Of a stretch of DNA of 64,000 bases, positions 17,494 through 27,100 are shown in pieces (positions within the stretch are counted from its first letter, which is position 1; each line of letters starts with the position of its first letter). This DNA comes from Nocardia miyunensis NBRC 108239 (GTDB taxonomy: Bacteria; Actinomycetota; Actinomycetes; Mycobacteriales; Mycobacteriaceae). The DNA lies in contig NZ_BDBQ01000066.1 in assembly GCF_001613065.1 (NCBI RefSeq), positions 1 to 64,000 on the forward strand. The letters run 5' to 3'. The position numbers and the translations under genes are program-made. The notes beneath the pieces are model-generated. The model searched no databases and had not been told where the DNA came from. It saw only the letters and a program-made list of their open reading frames with translations.

Positions 17494-17889
17494 GTGGACA
17501 TACTGAGCAGTCGGGTCATTCTGCGGCCGGTGGATTACGAGCGGACGGTGGCGTTCTATCGAGACGGGCTGGAGTTGGCGGTTGCACGGGAGTATCCGGG
17601 CGGGACGGTGTTCTTCGCGGGACAGACGCTGATCGAGGTGGCCGGGCATGCACGGGCGGCGGATGCGCGGACCGGGTTCGCCGGGGCGCTGTGGTTGCAG
17701 GTGCGCGATGCGGACGAGACGGCCGCCGCGCTGGCCGCGCGGGGCATCGCGCTCGATCGCGAGCCGGTGCGGGAACCTTGGGGATTGATCGAGATGTGGT
17801 TGCGCGATCCCGACGACGTGCCGATCGCGCTCGTCGAGGTACCCGCGGATCACCCACTGCGACGCGACAGCCGGGCGCGCAAGGACTGA
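17494..17889 (+). CDS. VOC family protein
   Basis: A 131-residue VOC-fold protein (VILRPVDYERTVAFYRDGLELAV, then WLRDPDDVPIALVEVP). GTG at 17494 is the likely start; the frame extends upstream without protein-like sequence. It is divergent from menB and just upstream of pitA, the same position as Rv0546c in M. tuberculosis. The substrate is not known. Confidence 0.8.
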   Translation: MDILSSRVILRPVDYERTVAFYRDGLELAVAREYPGGTVFFAGQTLIEVAGHARAADARTGFAGALWLQVRDADETAAALAARGIALDREPVREPWGLIEMWLRDPDDVPIALVEVPADHPLRRDSRARKD

Positions 17890-17993
17890 TCTCCAGCGAA
17901 TATCCAGCTGCCAGAAGCGACAACGTTCGCGAAGACGTTCGATTTCGCGGAACGCACTGGTCGGTTTCACCCCCCGTAGCGCACACTGGGTGC

Positions 17994-19331
17994 GTGTCCG
18001 CCGAACTGATCGTTCTGCTCATAGTCATCGTCACCGCTCTGGTTTTCGACTTCACCAATGGTTTTCACGACACCGCCAATGCGATGGCCACCTCCATCGC
18101 CACCGGCGCGCTGGGGCCGCGGACCGCGGTCGTACTGTCCGGAAGCCTGAATCTGGTCGGCGCGTTCCTGAGCGTCGAGGTCGCCGCGACGGTCGCCGAG
18201 GGCATCGTCCGGCTGGATCAGGTCGGTGGTCGTGACCTTCTCGCAATCGTTTTCGCGGGCCTGGTCGGCGGCATCCTGTGGAATCTGCTGACCTGGCTGC
18301 TCGGCCTGCCGTCGAGTTCCTCGCACGCCCTGTTCGGCGGGCTCATCGGCGCGACCGTGATCGCGCTGGGCTGGCACGGGGTGATCTGGGTGTCCGGCCG
18401 GCAGGGCGTGCTGACCAAGATCGTGATCCCGGCGGTGCTCTCGCCGGTGGTGGCCGCGCTGGTCGCGACGATCGGGACCTGGCTGGTATACCGCGTCACC
18501 CGGCGCAGCGACCCCGACCGGGTGAATCGCGGATTCCGTTGGGGCCAGATCGGTTCGGCCTCACTGGTGTCGCTGGCGCACGGCACCAACGACGCGCAGA
18601 AGACGATGGGCATCATCTTCCTGGCCCTGATCGCCTACGGCTCGCGCACGACATCGGACGCGCTGCCGCTGTGGGTGGTCGCGGCCTGCGCGGTGGCCAT
18701 CGCGGCCGGGACTTCGGTGGGCGGCTGGCGGATCATCCGCACCCTCGGCAAGGGACTGGTGGACATCAGCGCACCGCAGGGCCTGGCCGCCGAATCCGCC
18801 AGTGCGGCAATCATTCTCACCTCCGCACAGTTCGGCCTCCCGCTCTCGACCACCCAGACGGTGACCGGTGCGATCCTGGGCACCGGACTGGGACGTCCGG
18901 GGGCCGAGGTGCGCTGGGGCGTACTGGGCCGGATGGTGGTGGCCTGGCTGCTCACCCTGCCGCTGGCCGGTGTGACCGGAGCGGTCTGCTGGGCGCTGGC
19001 CCACGGCATCGGCGGACTGCCCGGCGTCGGCGTGGTGTTCGCGCTGCTGATCGTGCTCTCGGGCTGCATCTACCTGCGCTCGCGCCGCCATCCGGTGCAC
19101 GCGGACAACGTCAACGAACAGTGGGCCGCCCCGCCCGCCGAAACCGACCCGGCAATCGCGAACACCGGCGCGGCGGACGCCGACATCGATGCGAGCACCG
19201 GCTCGGCAACCGTTGGCGCGAATGCGCCAAACCCGAACACCGGCTCGACGACCACGGACACCGACCCGGACGATGACATCAGCCCGGCGCCCGCCCGGAC
19301 GGCCACGACCCGCGGAAAGGACGTTCCGTGA
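17994..19331 (+). CDS. pitA: PiT-family inorganic phosphate transporter
   Basis: A 445-residue integral membrane protein with the duplicated PiT signature: FDFTNGFHDTANAMATSI near residue 20 and SLAHGTNDAQKTMGI in the second half, within about ten hydrophobic segments. It imports phosphate by H+ or metal-phosphate symport. The last about 75 residues after the final helix form a hydrophilic, T/D/A-rich acidic cytoplasmic tail. The GTG at 17994 is chosen because it starts directly before the first helix (SAELIVLLIVIVTALVFDF). It overlaps the DUF3349 gene by 4 bp (GTGA), so the two are translationally coupled. Confidence 0.92.
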   Translation: MSAELIVLLIVIVTALVFDFTNGFHDTANAMATSIATGALGPRTAVVLSGSLNLVGAFLSVEVAATVAEGIVRLDQVGGRDLLAIVFAGLVGGILWNLLTWLLGLPSSSSHALFGGLIGATVIALGWHGVIWVSGRQGVLTKIVIPAVLSPVVAALVATIGTWLVYRVTRRSDPDRVNRGFRWGQIGSASLVSLAHGTNDAQKTMGIIFLALIAYGSRTTSDALPLWVVAACAVAIAAGTSVGGWRIIRTLGKGLVDISAPQGLAAESASAAIILTSAQFGLPLSTTQTVTGAILGTGLGRPGAEVRWGVLGRMVVAWLLTLPLAGVTGAVCWALAHGIGGLPGVGVVFALLIVLSGCIYLRSRRHPVHADNVNEQWAAPPAETDPAIANTGAADADIDASTGSATVGANAPNPNTGSTTTDTDPDDDISPAPARTATTRGKDVP

Positions 19332-19792
19332 CCACTGACCCGCAACCGCCGCGTGAGCCGGAAGAACGACAGAACCCGACGCCGCTGAACTCGGCCTCGC
19401 CGGACACGGAGCCGCAGAACCCGGCCCCGCCGACCCCGCGATCGCAGGAACCCGGTCCACCGCCCGTCCAACCGGAATCCCCCGAGGCCGCGAGATCGCT
19501 CCTGCAGAAGGTTCTGGGCTGGTTGCGTGCGGGTTATCCACAGGGCATCCCGCAATCGGACTACGTCGCGCTGCTCGCGGTGCTGCATCGGCGGCTCACC
19601 GATTACGAGGTCCACCTCGTCGTGGACGAGCTGGTCCGCGAACGCGCCGCGAACGACGAGATCGCCCGGCACGAGATCGAGGATGCGATCGGCCGAGTTG
19701 CCAAAGAGCTGCCGGGCGAGGACGATATCGCACGAGTGACCTCCCGGCTCACCGCCGGTGGCTGGCCGCTGGCGACACCGACGTCCGAATGA
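19328..19792 (+). CDS. DUF3349 domain protein with proline-rich N-terminus
   Basis: A 154-residue protein. The first about 55 residues are proline- and glutamate-rich and probably disordered; the rest is a compact helical DUF3349 domain (VLGWLRAGYPQGIPQSDYVA ... ELPGEDDIARVTSRLTAGGWPL). The M. tuberculosis homolog Rv0543c occupies the same place next to pitA and menE. Its function is unknown; translational coupling to pitA suggests a link with phosphate uptake, as an inference. Confidence 0.8.
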   Translation: MTTDPQPPREPEERQNPTPLNSASPDTEPQNPAPPTPRSQEPGPPPVQPESPEAARSLLQKVLGWLRAGYPQGIPQSDYVALLAVLHRRLTDYEVHLVVDELVRERAANDEIARHEIEDAIGRVAKELPGEDDIARVTSRLTAGGWPLATPTSE

Positions 19793-19872
19793 CCCCTCGA
19801 CCCCTGAGTTAACCGAAGGGAGGCGAGGACCCGTAAACGGGTCGTCGGCCCCGACATGACACGATCGCGAAC

Positions 19873-21030
19873 GTGAGCACTCTGCGGACCCTCCCCATGC
19901 CAACCGGAGCCGCGGTGGGTGATGTCCTACCGCATCTACGCGACGCCCTGGCGGGCAGCGGTCCGGCCTGGCTGCCGGTACCCGGCGGCGACCGGCGGGA
20001 GACGACCCGGCTGTCCAGCGCCCTGAGCCCGGGTGCACCCATCGATGACGACGTCGCCCTGGTGGTGACCACGTCCGGCACCACCGGCGTGCCCAAGGGC
20101 GCCATGCTGACCTCGGCCGCACTGCGCGCCAGCGGCGAGGCCACCCACGAACGGCTGGGCGGACCGGGCCAGTGGCTGCTGGCGCTGCCCACCCATCACA
20201 TCGCCGGACTGCAGGTGCTCATGCGCGCCATCCAGGCCGGAACCGAACCGGCCGTCCTGGACGTCTCGGGCGGATTCCTGACCGACGGCCTGACCAGCGC
20301 GATCTCCGGGATGAGGGGCGAACGCCGGTACACCTCCCTGGTCCCGACCCAGCTCATCAAGGCCCTGGACGATCCGGAATGCGCGGCGGCCCTGGCCACC
20401 CTGGACGCGATCCTGGTCGGCGGCGCGGCGACCCCGCGTCCCGTGCTCGAACGCGCCCGGGCCGCGGGAATCAACGTCGTGCGCACCTACGGTTCGAGTG
20501 AGACCTGCGGCGGCTGCGTCTACGACGGGGTGCCGCTGACCGGCACCACGGTCCGCATCGAGGACGGGCGCGTGCTGCTGGGCGGCGCGATGCTCGCCAA
20601 GGGCTATCGCGGCATCCCGGATCATCCCGCCTTCGCCGAACCCGGCTGGTTCCGCACCGACGACGCCGGCACGTTCACCGACGGCGTGCTCACCATCACC
20701 GGACGCCTCGACGAGGCCATCACCACCGGTGGACTGCTGGTGATCCCGCAGGTCGTCGAGGCCGTGCTGGCCGACCATCCGGCCATCGCGGAATGCGTGA
20801 TCCTGGGCCTGCCGGACGAGCGCCTGGGCCAGCGCGTGGCCCTGGTGGTGGTCCCGGCGCCGGGTGCGACGCCGACGCTGGAGGAGTTCCGCGAGTTCGT
20901 GACCGCCGAACTCGACGCGACCGCCGCACCGCGCGAGCTGGCCGTGGTGGAGGAGATCCCGATGCGCGGGCCGGGCAAACCGAACCGCGCGGTCCTGCGC
21001 GAACGCCTGTTCAGCCGAACCGTGCACTGA
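19873..21030 (+). CDS. menE: o-Succinylbenzoate-CoA ligase
   Basis: A 385-residue ANL-superfamily adenylating enzyme. The AMP-binding P-loop TTSGTTGVPKG is at residues 66-76, followed by RTYGSSETCGG and the hinge region ITGRLDEAITTGG; a C-terminal lysine is in GPGKPNRAVL. It activates OSB to OSB-CoA for MenB. At 385 residues it is shorter than many MenE proteins, as in other actinobacteria, because the N-terminal subdomain is reduced. The GTG start follows the DUF3349 gene by 80 bp. Confidence 0.93.
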   Translation: MSTLRTLPMPTGAAVGDVLPHLRDALAGSGPAWLPVPGGDRRETTRLSSALSPGAPIDDDVALVVTTSGTTGVPKGAMLTSAALRASGEATHERLGGPGQWLLALPTHHIAGLQVLMRAIQAGTEPAVLDVSGGFLTDGLTSAISGMRGERRYTSLVPTQLIKALDDPECAAALATLDAILVGGAATPRPVLERARAAGINVVRTYGSSETCGGCVYDGVPLTGTTVRIEDGRVLLGGAMLAKGYRGIPDHPAFAEPGWFRTDDAGTFTDGVLTITGRLDEAITTGGLLVIPQVVEAVLADHPAIAECVILGLPDERLGQRVALVVVPAPGATPTLEEFREFVTAELDATAAPRELAVVEEIPMRGPGKPNRAVLRERLFSRTVH

Positions 21031-21102
21031 TCACCGCCCGCTTGCACGCGTCCGCAATACCGACGCAAGAGGTATGCAAGACCGGGCCCGCACAGTTACG
21101 GC

Positions 21103-22113
21103 ATGACTTCCTACGCACCTGCTGAAGCACTCGCCATCGAGGCGGACGGGCTGGTCAAGGTCTTCGGGGAACAGCGTGCCGTCGACGGCGTGAGCCTGGC
21201 GGTGCCGCAAGGTGCCGTGTACGGCGTGCTGGGCCCCAACGGAGCCGGTAAGACCACCACCATCCGCATGCTCGCCACCCTGCTGCGCCCGGACGGGGGC
21301 AGCGCCCGGATCTTCGGCCACGACGTGGTCGCCGAGCCGACCGCGGTCCGCTCGCTGATCGGCGTCACCGGACAGTACGCCTCGGTGGACGAAAAGCTCA
21401 GCGCCACAGAGAATCTGATCATCTTCTCCCGGCTGCTCGGGCTGAGCCGGGCCGACGCGCGACGTCGCTCGGCCGATCTGCTCGAGGAGTTCGGGCTGAC
21501 CGAGGCGGCGAACAAGCCCCTGGAGAATTTCTCCGGCGGTATGCGCCGCCGGCTCGATCTGGCCGCGAGCCTGATCTCGACCCCGCCGCTGCTGTTCCTC
21601 GACGAACCCACCACCGGCCTGGATCCGCGCACCCGCGCGCAGATGTGGGAGACCATCCGGCGGCTGGTCCGCGAGGGCGCGACCGTCCTGCTGACCACCC
21701 AGTATCTGGACGAGGCCGATCAGCTGGCCGACCGGATCGCGGTCATCGACCACGGCAAGGTGATCGCCGACGGCACCTCCGACGAACTCAAGGGTTCGGT
21801 CGGCACCTCGGCGCTGCAGATCACCCTGGCCGATCCCGCGCGAATCGAGCAGGCCCGCACCCTGATCGGCGAATTCCTCTCGAACGCGGCCGGAAAGCTG
21901 GTCGATGCCAGCATCACCCCCGAGGCGGGGCGCGTCACCGCACCGCTGAACGACCCGAGCGTCACCGCGGATCTGCTGATCCGCCTGCGGGACAACGATA
22001 TCCGGGTCGACGAGATCACCGTGAGCAAGCCGAGCCTGGACGAGGTGTTCTTCGCCCTGACCGGCCACGCCGCCGAATCCGACACCACCGACGCCGAAGA
22101 GAGCGCAGCTTAA
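21103..22113 (+). CDS. ABC transporter ATP-binding protein, DrrA type
   Basis: A 336-residue nucleotide-binding subunit of the daunorubicin-resistance (DrrA) family. Walker A is G44PNGAGKTT52, the signature FSGGM begins at 143, Walker B is LLFLDEP (163-169, E168), and the C-terminal domain contains the typical SLDEVFFALTGH near the end. It energises export by the permease at 22981-23826. An antisense TnpB relic separates the two genes, which are normally adjacent. A 72-bp gap follows menE. Confidence 0.92.
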   Translation: MTSYAPAEALAIEADGLVKVFGEQRAVDGVSLAVPQGAVYGVLGPNGAGKTTTIRMLATLLRPDGGSARIFGHDVVAEPTAVRSLIGVTGQYASVDEKLSATENLIIFSRLLGLSRADARRRSADLLEEFGLTEAANKPLENFSGGMRRRLDLAASLISTPPLLFLDEPTTGLDPRTRAQMWETIRRLVREGATVLLTTQYLDEADQLADRIAVIDHGKVIADGTSDELKGSVGTSALQITLADPARIEQARTLIGEFLSNAAGKLVDASITPEAGRVTAPLNDPSVTADLLIRLRDNDIRVDEITVSKPSLDEVFFALTGHAAESDTTDAEESAA

Positions 22114-22899
22114 CGGTTCCCCCGCCTGAAGGCCGGAGATTTCCAGCTCAGACCGCAACCGAACCGCCCACCCGAAGGAGGTGATCCGATTGTCTGACAT
22201 CCTCGACACCGACGTGGCCCCGTTCTGCCACGGCCAGAATCACTCTGGCAGCGTTCCGATCGCGAAACTCGGCGGCGCATCGCCTGCGATGGCCGAGATG
22301 AGGAAGGTCGAAGGCGGGATCGGTGGTGGTCGCAGTGGTGCTCACACCCCAATCGACCCCGATACCGCCCTGGCCGCGTGGATGGGCCGTGATCTCGCGG
22401 CGCACGACGAACGAGGCATACCAATGCCCCAGATTGTCCCGGCCGACGCGAACCGACGTCGGCTCGGACGGCAACTCCCGCGACCAGACAACCGGAACCG
22501 TGACGCCCTTGGGCAGTATCGAACGGCCCTCACGGAGCGAGAACCCTCGCCTCGTGTACTCCACCGACGGCAGGGAAGTCTTGCGGGACTTCGCCTTCGG
22601 GCGACCACGCCCCTTCACGATGAAGGACTGATCCAACACTCGCGCGTAATCACGCAACGTCTGCTGCTGGGCGACCTGGGAACCTTCACGCAGCCACGGC
22701 ATCGTCGCGCGCGCTCGGGTCAGCAGCTTCCCGAGCCTCGCGAACGTCGGCTTCTGCCCGGATCTCTGCTGGTGGACTGCTTCGTTCCACAACCATCGAC
22801 AGCGCCCCCACTCGGCCAGCAGCGCTTTCTCGGCAGTGCGTCCAGGCCGAAGCCGGTACGTGTACCGCACCACCTCACCCATTCGAACATACTATCGAA
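22114..22899 (-). mobile_element. Remnant IS200/IS605-type element carrying only a deleted tnpB
   Basis: The segment lies antisense between drrA and drrB. Its right end, just beyond the tnpB stop at 22148, has the CCGGCCT-TC-AGGCGGG-type hairpin seen at the 3' ends of IS605-family elements and begins one base after the drrA stop codon. At the other end an imperfect inverted repeat (TTCGA at 22882-22886, TCGAA at 22895-22899) lies at the tnpB start. No tnpA is present. Exact ends are estimates. Confidence 0.6.
22148..22882 (-). pseudogene. tnpB: TnpB-like RNA-guided nuclease with in-frame internal deletion
   Basis: A 244-residue open frame against about 370-400 residues for intact TnpB. The N-terminal REC/wedge half is normal. 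RuvC-I is present (GVDWGVSTTA, D177), but 31 residues later the chain is already at RuvC-III (RDRNAARVIL, D208) and runs to a normal C-terminus (SDHLLRVGGSVAV). The sequence between RCAAE and RDRNA, which should hold the RuvC-II glutamate and the CxxC...CxxC zinc ribbon, is gone; the junction is near 22265-22270. The frame is otherwise free of stops. It should not cut DNA. It is either a decaying remnant or a binding-only derivative. Confidence 0.8.
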
Positions 22900-22980
22900 A
22901 GAGATTGCCATGCGATATAAAGGGCACTTTCGGCTTTTCCTCAATGCCGTAAACGGCGGAGTATCCGAGGGGGATGCCCG

Positions 22981-23826
22981 ATGACCACCACTGTCACCAT
23001 CCCCCCCGCGACCGGCGGCAAACACGCGGCCCGTGCCGAGATACCCCAGGTAAGCAATCACATCGGCCTGCGGCAGACCCTGGCGAATTCGTTCACCATG
23101 GCCTACCGCGGCCTGCTGAAGATCAAGCACAATCCCGAGCAGCTGTTCGACGTGACGATTCAGCCGGTGCTGTTCACCGCGCTGTTCGCCTACATCTTCG
23201 GCGGCGCGATCGGCGGCAGCGTGCAGGCCTATCTGCCCGTGCTGATTCCCGGAATCCTGGTGCAGACCGTGGTGCTGACCTCGGTCGTCACCGGCACGCA
23301 GCTGCGCGAGGATATGGACAAGGGCGTCTTCGACCGCTTCAAATCCCTTCCGATAGCGCGGGTTTCGGCGCTGGCGGGCGCACTGCTGGCCGATATGGTC
23401 CGCTACGGCATCGCGACCGTCCTGACCGTCGTGGTCGGCCTGATCCTGGGCTACCGTCCCGGCGGCGGTGTCGCCGGTGTCGTGGTCGCGGGCCTGATCG
23501 TGGTGTTCTGCTCGTTCGCGGTCAGCTGGATCTGGGCGCTGGTCGGCGTCACCGGTAAGAGCGCGGCCTCGGTGCAGGGCATCTCGATGATGATCATGTT
23601 CCCGCTGACGTTCATGTCCGGCGCCTTCGCCCTGGTCAAGACCATGCCGGGCTGGATGCAGGGCATCAACAAGGCCAATCCCGTGTACTACATGGTCAAT
23701 TCGTGCCGCGACCTGATGAACGGCAACGTCTACTCCAGCAATATCCTCTGGTGCCTGGTCGGTTCGGTGATCGTCATCGCGATCTTCGCGCCGCTGGCCA
23801 TCCGCGCCTACATGCGCAGAGCTTAA
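22981..23826 (+). CDS. ABC transporter permease, DrrB type
   Basis: A 281-residue ABC-2 permease with six predicted transmembrane segments and the family loop DKGVFDRFKSLPIARVSAL. It pairs with the ATPase at 21103-22113 to form an exporter; the substrate (drug, lipid or glycolipid) is not evident. The ATG at 22981 has GAGGGGG upstream. Because the TnpB remnant sits between the genes, drrB is 867 bp from drrA and may depend on readthrough or its own promoter. Confidence 0.9.
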   Translation: MTTTVTIPPATGGKHAARAEIPQVSNHIGLRQTLANSFTMAYRGLLKIKHNPEQLFDVTIQPVLFTALFAYIFGGAIGGSVQAYLPVLIPGILVQTVVLTSVVTGTQLREDMDKGVFDRFKSLPIARVSALAGALLADMVRYGIATVLTVVVGLILGYRPGGGVAGVVVAGLIVVFCSFAVSWIWALVGVTGKSAASVQGISMMIMFPLTFMSGAFALVKTMPGWMQGINKANPVYYMVNSCRDLMNGNVYSSNILWCLVGSVIVIAIFAPLAIRAYMRRA

Positions 23827-23827
23827 T

Positions 23828-23848
23828 TGCCTCCGCTTCGCTCCGGCG
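23828..23848. repeat. Copy 1 of a 21-bp dispersed repeat
   Basis: This segment, beginning TGCCTCCGCTTCGC, is identical to 28572-28592. Both copies begin within 2 bp of a stop codon (drrB here, menA there). Confidence 0.85.
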
Positions 23849-23849
23849 G

Positions 23850-23942
23850 GTTTTCGGCGCTGTAAGGCTCGCCGCTCACCCCTCGAGACTCGGCCTTCGG
23901 CCATGCGCTTCGAGGGGTGAGCGGCGAGCCCGCGCCGAAAAC
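23850..23942. repeat. 93-bp long inverted repeat (hairpin) downstream of drrB
   Basis: Two nested perfect arm pairs: 11 bp (23850-23860 with 23932-23942) and 21 bp (23866-23886 with 23910-23930). They are separated by a 5-nt bulge on one side and 1 nt on the other, with a 23-nt loop that itself contains GGCC-TTC-GGCC. It is far larger than a standard terminator, and a normal terminator follows at 24077. Confidence 0.9.
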
Positions 23943-24076
23943 CTTTGGGGTGTTCTTGCTGAGCCTTTCGCTTCGCGGGCGACTTTCAGAGGGACGGAGA
24001 CGCTTCGCCGCTGGGCGCGTCGGGAGGTGGCCGGGTAGTGCGGGATGGCGGCGCTTCCCGGGTGGCACGACACTTC

Positions 24077-24114
24077 CCCGCCGGTCACGAAAGTGGCTGG
24101 CGGGTTTTGTGTTT
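24077..24114 (+). terminator. Intrinsic terminator for the drrAB transcript
   Basis: CCCGCCGGTCAC-GAAA-GTGGCTGGCGGG forms a 12-bp stem (two G-U pairs) with a GNRA-type tetraloop, followed by TTTTGTGTTT on the plus strand. It abuts the 3' end of the convergent BTAD regulator gene. Confidence 0.85.
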
Positions 24115-27100
24115 CAGCCGACCTTTCCCGAAACCTCTTCCAGGAGAGCCATGATGCGCCCACCAGCCGGGCGGCGGCCCATGCGGGCGGCGCGGCGGTA
24201 CGGCTCGGCCATCAGTTCCGGCGTGGTCGACGCGGCGTGGTGGGCGAGGTGGCGGTCGATGTGCATGGAGGGGGTGTCCTGGCGGGCCATCGCTTTGGGG
24301 GCGAGCGCGATCAGCTCCCGGGCGATGTCGGGAAAACGTTGTACAGCAAGTAGATACGACCCGATCGCCAACGCGACCGAACCGATCTGCGGGATATCGA
24401 TGTAGTGGCCGAGATGTTCGCGGCCGTTGTCGATCAGTTCCTGCGGCAGGGTGGGCACCGCGTCCAGGGCGTCGTACAGCACGTGGGCGTCCAGGACTCC
24501 GGCAGCGACGGCGATCGCGCCGGGACCGCCCCGCATGGGCATGTCCGGCCATCCGTGCATCTCCAGCACGCTCCGCGAGCGCCGCAGCCCGGCTTCCCGA
24601 TCATCCTGCGCCAGAGCGAGTTCGGCCCAGCCGACCTGCACGCTGGCCCGGCGATGATTGGGGCGCAGCACCGGATCGTCCGGTCCCGCGCCGCCCTCCA
24701 CGAATCCGGCCGCCATCTCCAGCTCCCACTGGGCCTGTTCCAGATCGCCCGCGCCGACCAGTACGACGGCCAGATAACTGGCGATCTCGGCGACCTCGTC
24801 GAACGACCGCAACTGCCGCAGCGCATCGACCGAACGTCGATAGTTGACCGCCGCCTCGCGATAACGCGCGGTCTGCGACATCAGCTGGGCCAGATGCTGA
24901 TACAACATCGCCGAGCCCCACACGTCACCGGGAGCCAGATCCCGCATCGCGCCCTGCGCATCGCGCATCGAGCCGTTCACATCACCGGCGTTCTCACGGA
25001 TGTTGGCGCGCAAAAGCCTTGCGGCCCAACGGATGTTCCGATCCCCGGACCGAACGCCCGTACTGAGCCGGCGCGCCACGCGGATCGCCCTCGGACGTTC
25101 ACAGGCCAACTCGGCGATGAAGCGCGCGCTCGGCGACAACACCGCCGTCGGAGACCGCAGCAAGTGCCGCAACCGGATTCGCAACCGCGCCGCATCGCGC
25201 AGCCGGGTCTCGCCGAACGCCAAGTGTATACCCGCAAGCCCGTGTGCGATCACCTGCAGGTCGTCGGTCGAGGTTCCGTTGGCAGGGGGCGGCGGGACGG
25301 CCAGCACCCGGTCCGACCAGTTCACGAATTCTCCGTGCGCACCGCGCATCACCCACAGCACGCCCGGCAGCGGGAACACCGCGTAGACGGTGTCGGCGTC
25401 GCCGATATCGCAGGCGTGCCGCAGCACCGCCAGCAGATTGTCGAGTTCGGCGCTCACCTGCCCGACCATCCGCACCTGCTGCTCCGCGGCGTAGTGAACC
25501 AGCACCTCGATCGCGAATTCCCTTGCCCACCCGGACATCCGGCTCATCACCAGATCCGCTTCGGCAGCGGCGCTCAGCTGCTCCTCACCGAATTCCCGGA
25601 CAGTCTCCAGCATCCGATAGCGGATCCCGCCACCCTCGTCGTCCAGCACGGACAACAGCGACTGATTCACCAGACCGTCCACCGCGGCGGCGATATCGGC
25701 GATATCGGGCCCGTCGGCCACGATCTCGGCCGCGCCGAAGGTGAATCCGGCCGGGAACCGGCACAGTCGCCGCAGGGCGATGCGCTGCGGTTCGTCCAGC
25801 AGATTCCAGCTCCACTCGATCACCGCGTGCAGGGTTCGATGACGTTGCGGCGAGGTGCGATCTCCGCTGCGCAGCAGGGTGAATCGGTGTTCCAGGCGCG
25901 CATCGATCTCCTCGACACTCATGGTGCGCACCCGCGCGGCGGCCAGTTCGATCGCCAGCGGCAGCCCGTCGAGTGTGCGGCACAGCCGCGCGACCACCTC
26001 GGGATCCAGTCGCACCGACGGCCGCACCGCGCGGGCCCGGGCCTGGAACAGGTCGGTGGCCGGCGAGCCGTGCGCGTCGATTGCCAAGGGCGGCAACGGA
26101 TACACCGTCTCGGCGGTGATCTCCAGCGGTGCGCGGCTGGTGGTGAGCACGGTGAGCTGATCGCACGCGCCGACCAGATCGGCAACCACCTCGGCGACGG
26201 CGTCGATGAGATGTTCGCAGTTGTCCAGGATCAGCAGCATCGGGCGGGCGGCAACGGCGTCCCGAAGACGTTGGCGCGCATCGATTTTGCGACCTGGTCG
26301 CAGGCCGGTGGTGTCGCGGGCCGCCTCGGCGACGCCGAGCGCGGCGCTGATGGCGGCCTCCACCTCGGCGCGGGCGTCCTCGGGCGCGGCGCGCACCGAG
26401 GCCAGCTCGATCAGCGCCACCGGCGCCGCCGCGGTCATCCGCAAGCCCAATTCGTTGGCCACCCTGGTCTTTCCGGTGCCGCCCGGGCCGAGCACGGTGG
26501 TCACCCTGGACGCGCCGAGCAGATCCTGCAGCGCACCCAGGTCGGCGGTGCGGCCGAGCAGCGGATTCGGCGCGGCACGCAGGCCGATCGCGGTGTCCGG
26601 CGGAACGGAATTCTCCTGTGCGGCATCGGGTTCGTCGTCATCCGGCGAGGCGTCCCGCCGCACCGGTGCGCGCTGCGCGCGGGACATCGGCTCACCGCGC
26701 AGGATCGCCGCGTTCAGCTCGACCAGCGCCGGTCCCGGATCCGCGCCGAGTTCGCTCACCAGGCCCGCTCGCAGCGTCACGAAGACCTCGAGCGCCTCGT
26801 TGGCACGTCCGGCCGCGGCGAGCAGACGCATCAGCGTGCCGTGTGCGGGCTCGTCCAGCGGCCGGGCAGCGGCGATCCGCTTCGCCACCCGCACCGCGCC
26901 GTCCAGATCACCGGACGCCTCGCGGGAGGCGAGTTCCAGTTCGTCCAGGGCGTGCCAGCGGGTCGCGGCCAATTCGGCGAGTTCGTCGGCGACCGATCCG
27001 GGCGGCAGATCCGCACCCGGTTCGCCGCGCCACAGCGCCCGCGCGCGGGCCACCAGGTCCAGGCAGTGGTCGTCGCGTCCGGCGGCGTGCATTTCGCGAG

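Noticed and set aside
22181..22984. A 267-codon plus-strand frame over the TnpB remnant, ending at drrB
   Set aside because: No protein family features; the minus strand clearly encodes TnpB motifs. It only appears to join drrA and drrB.
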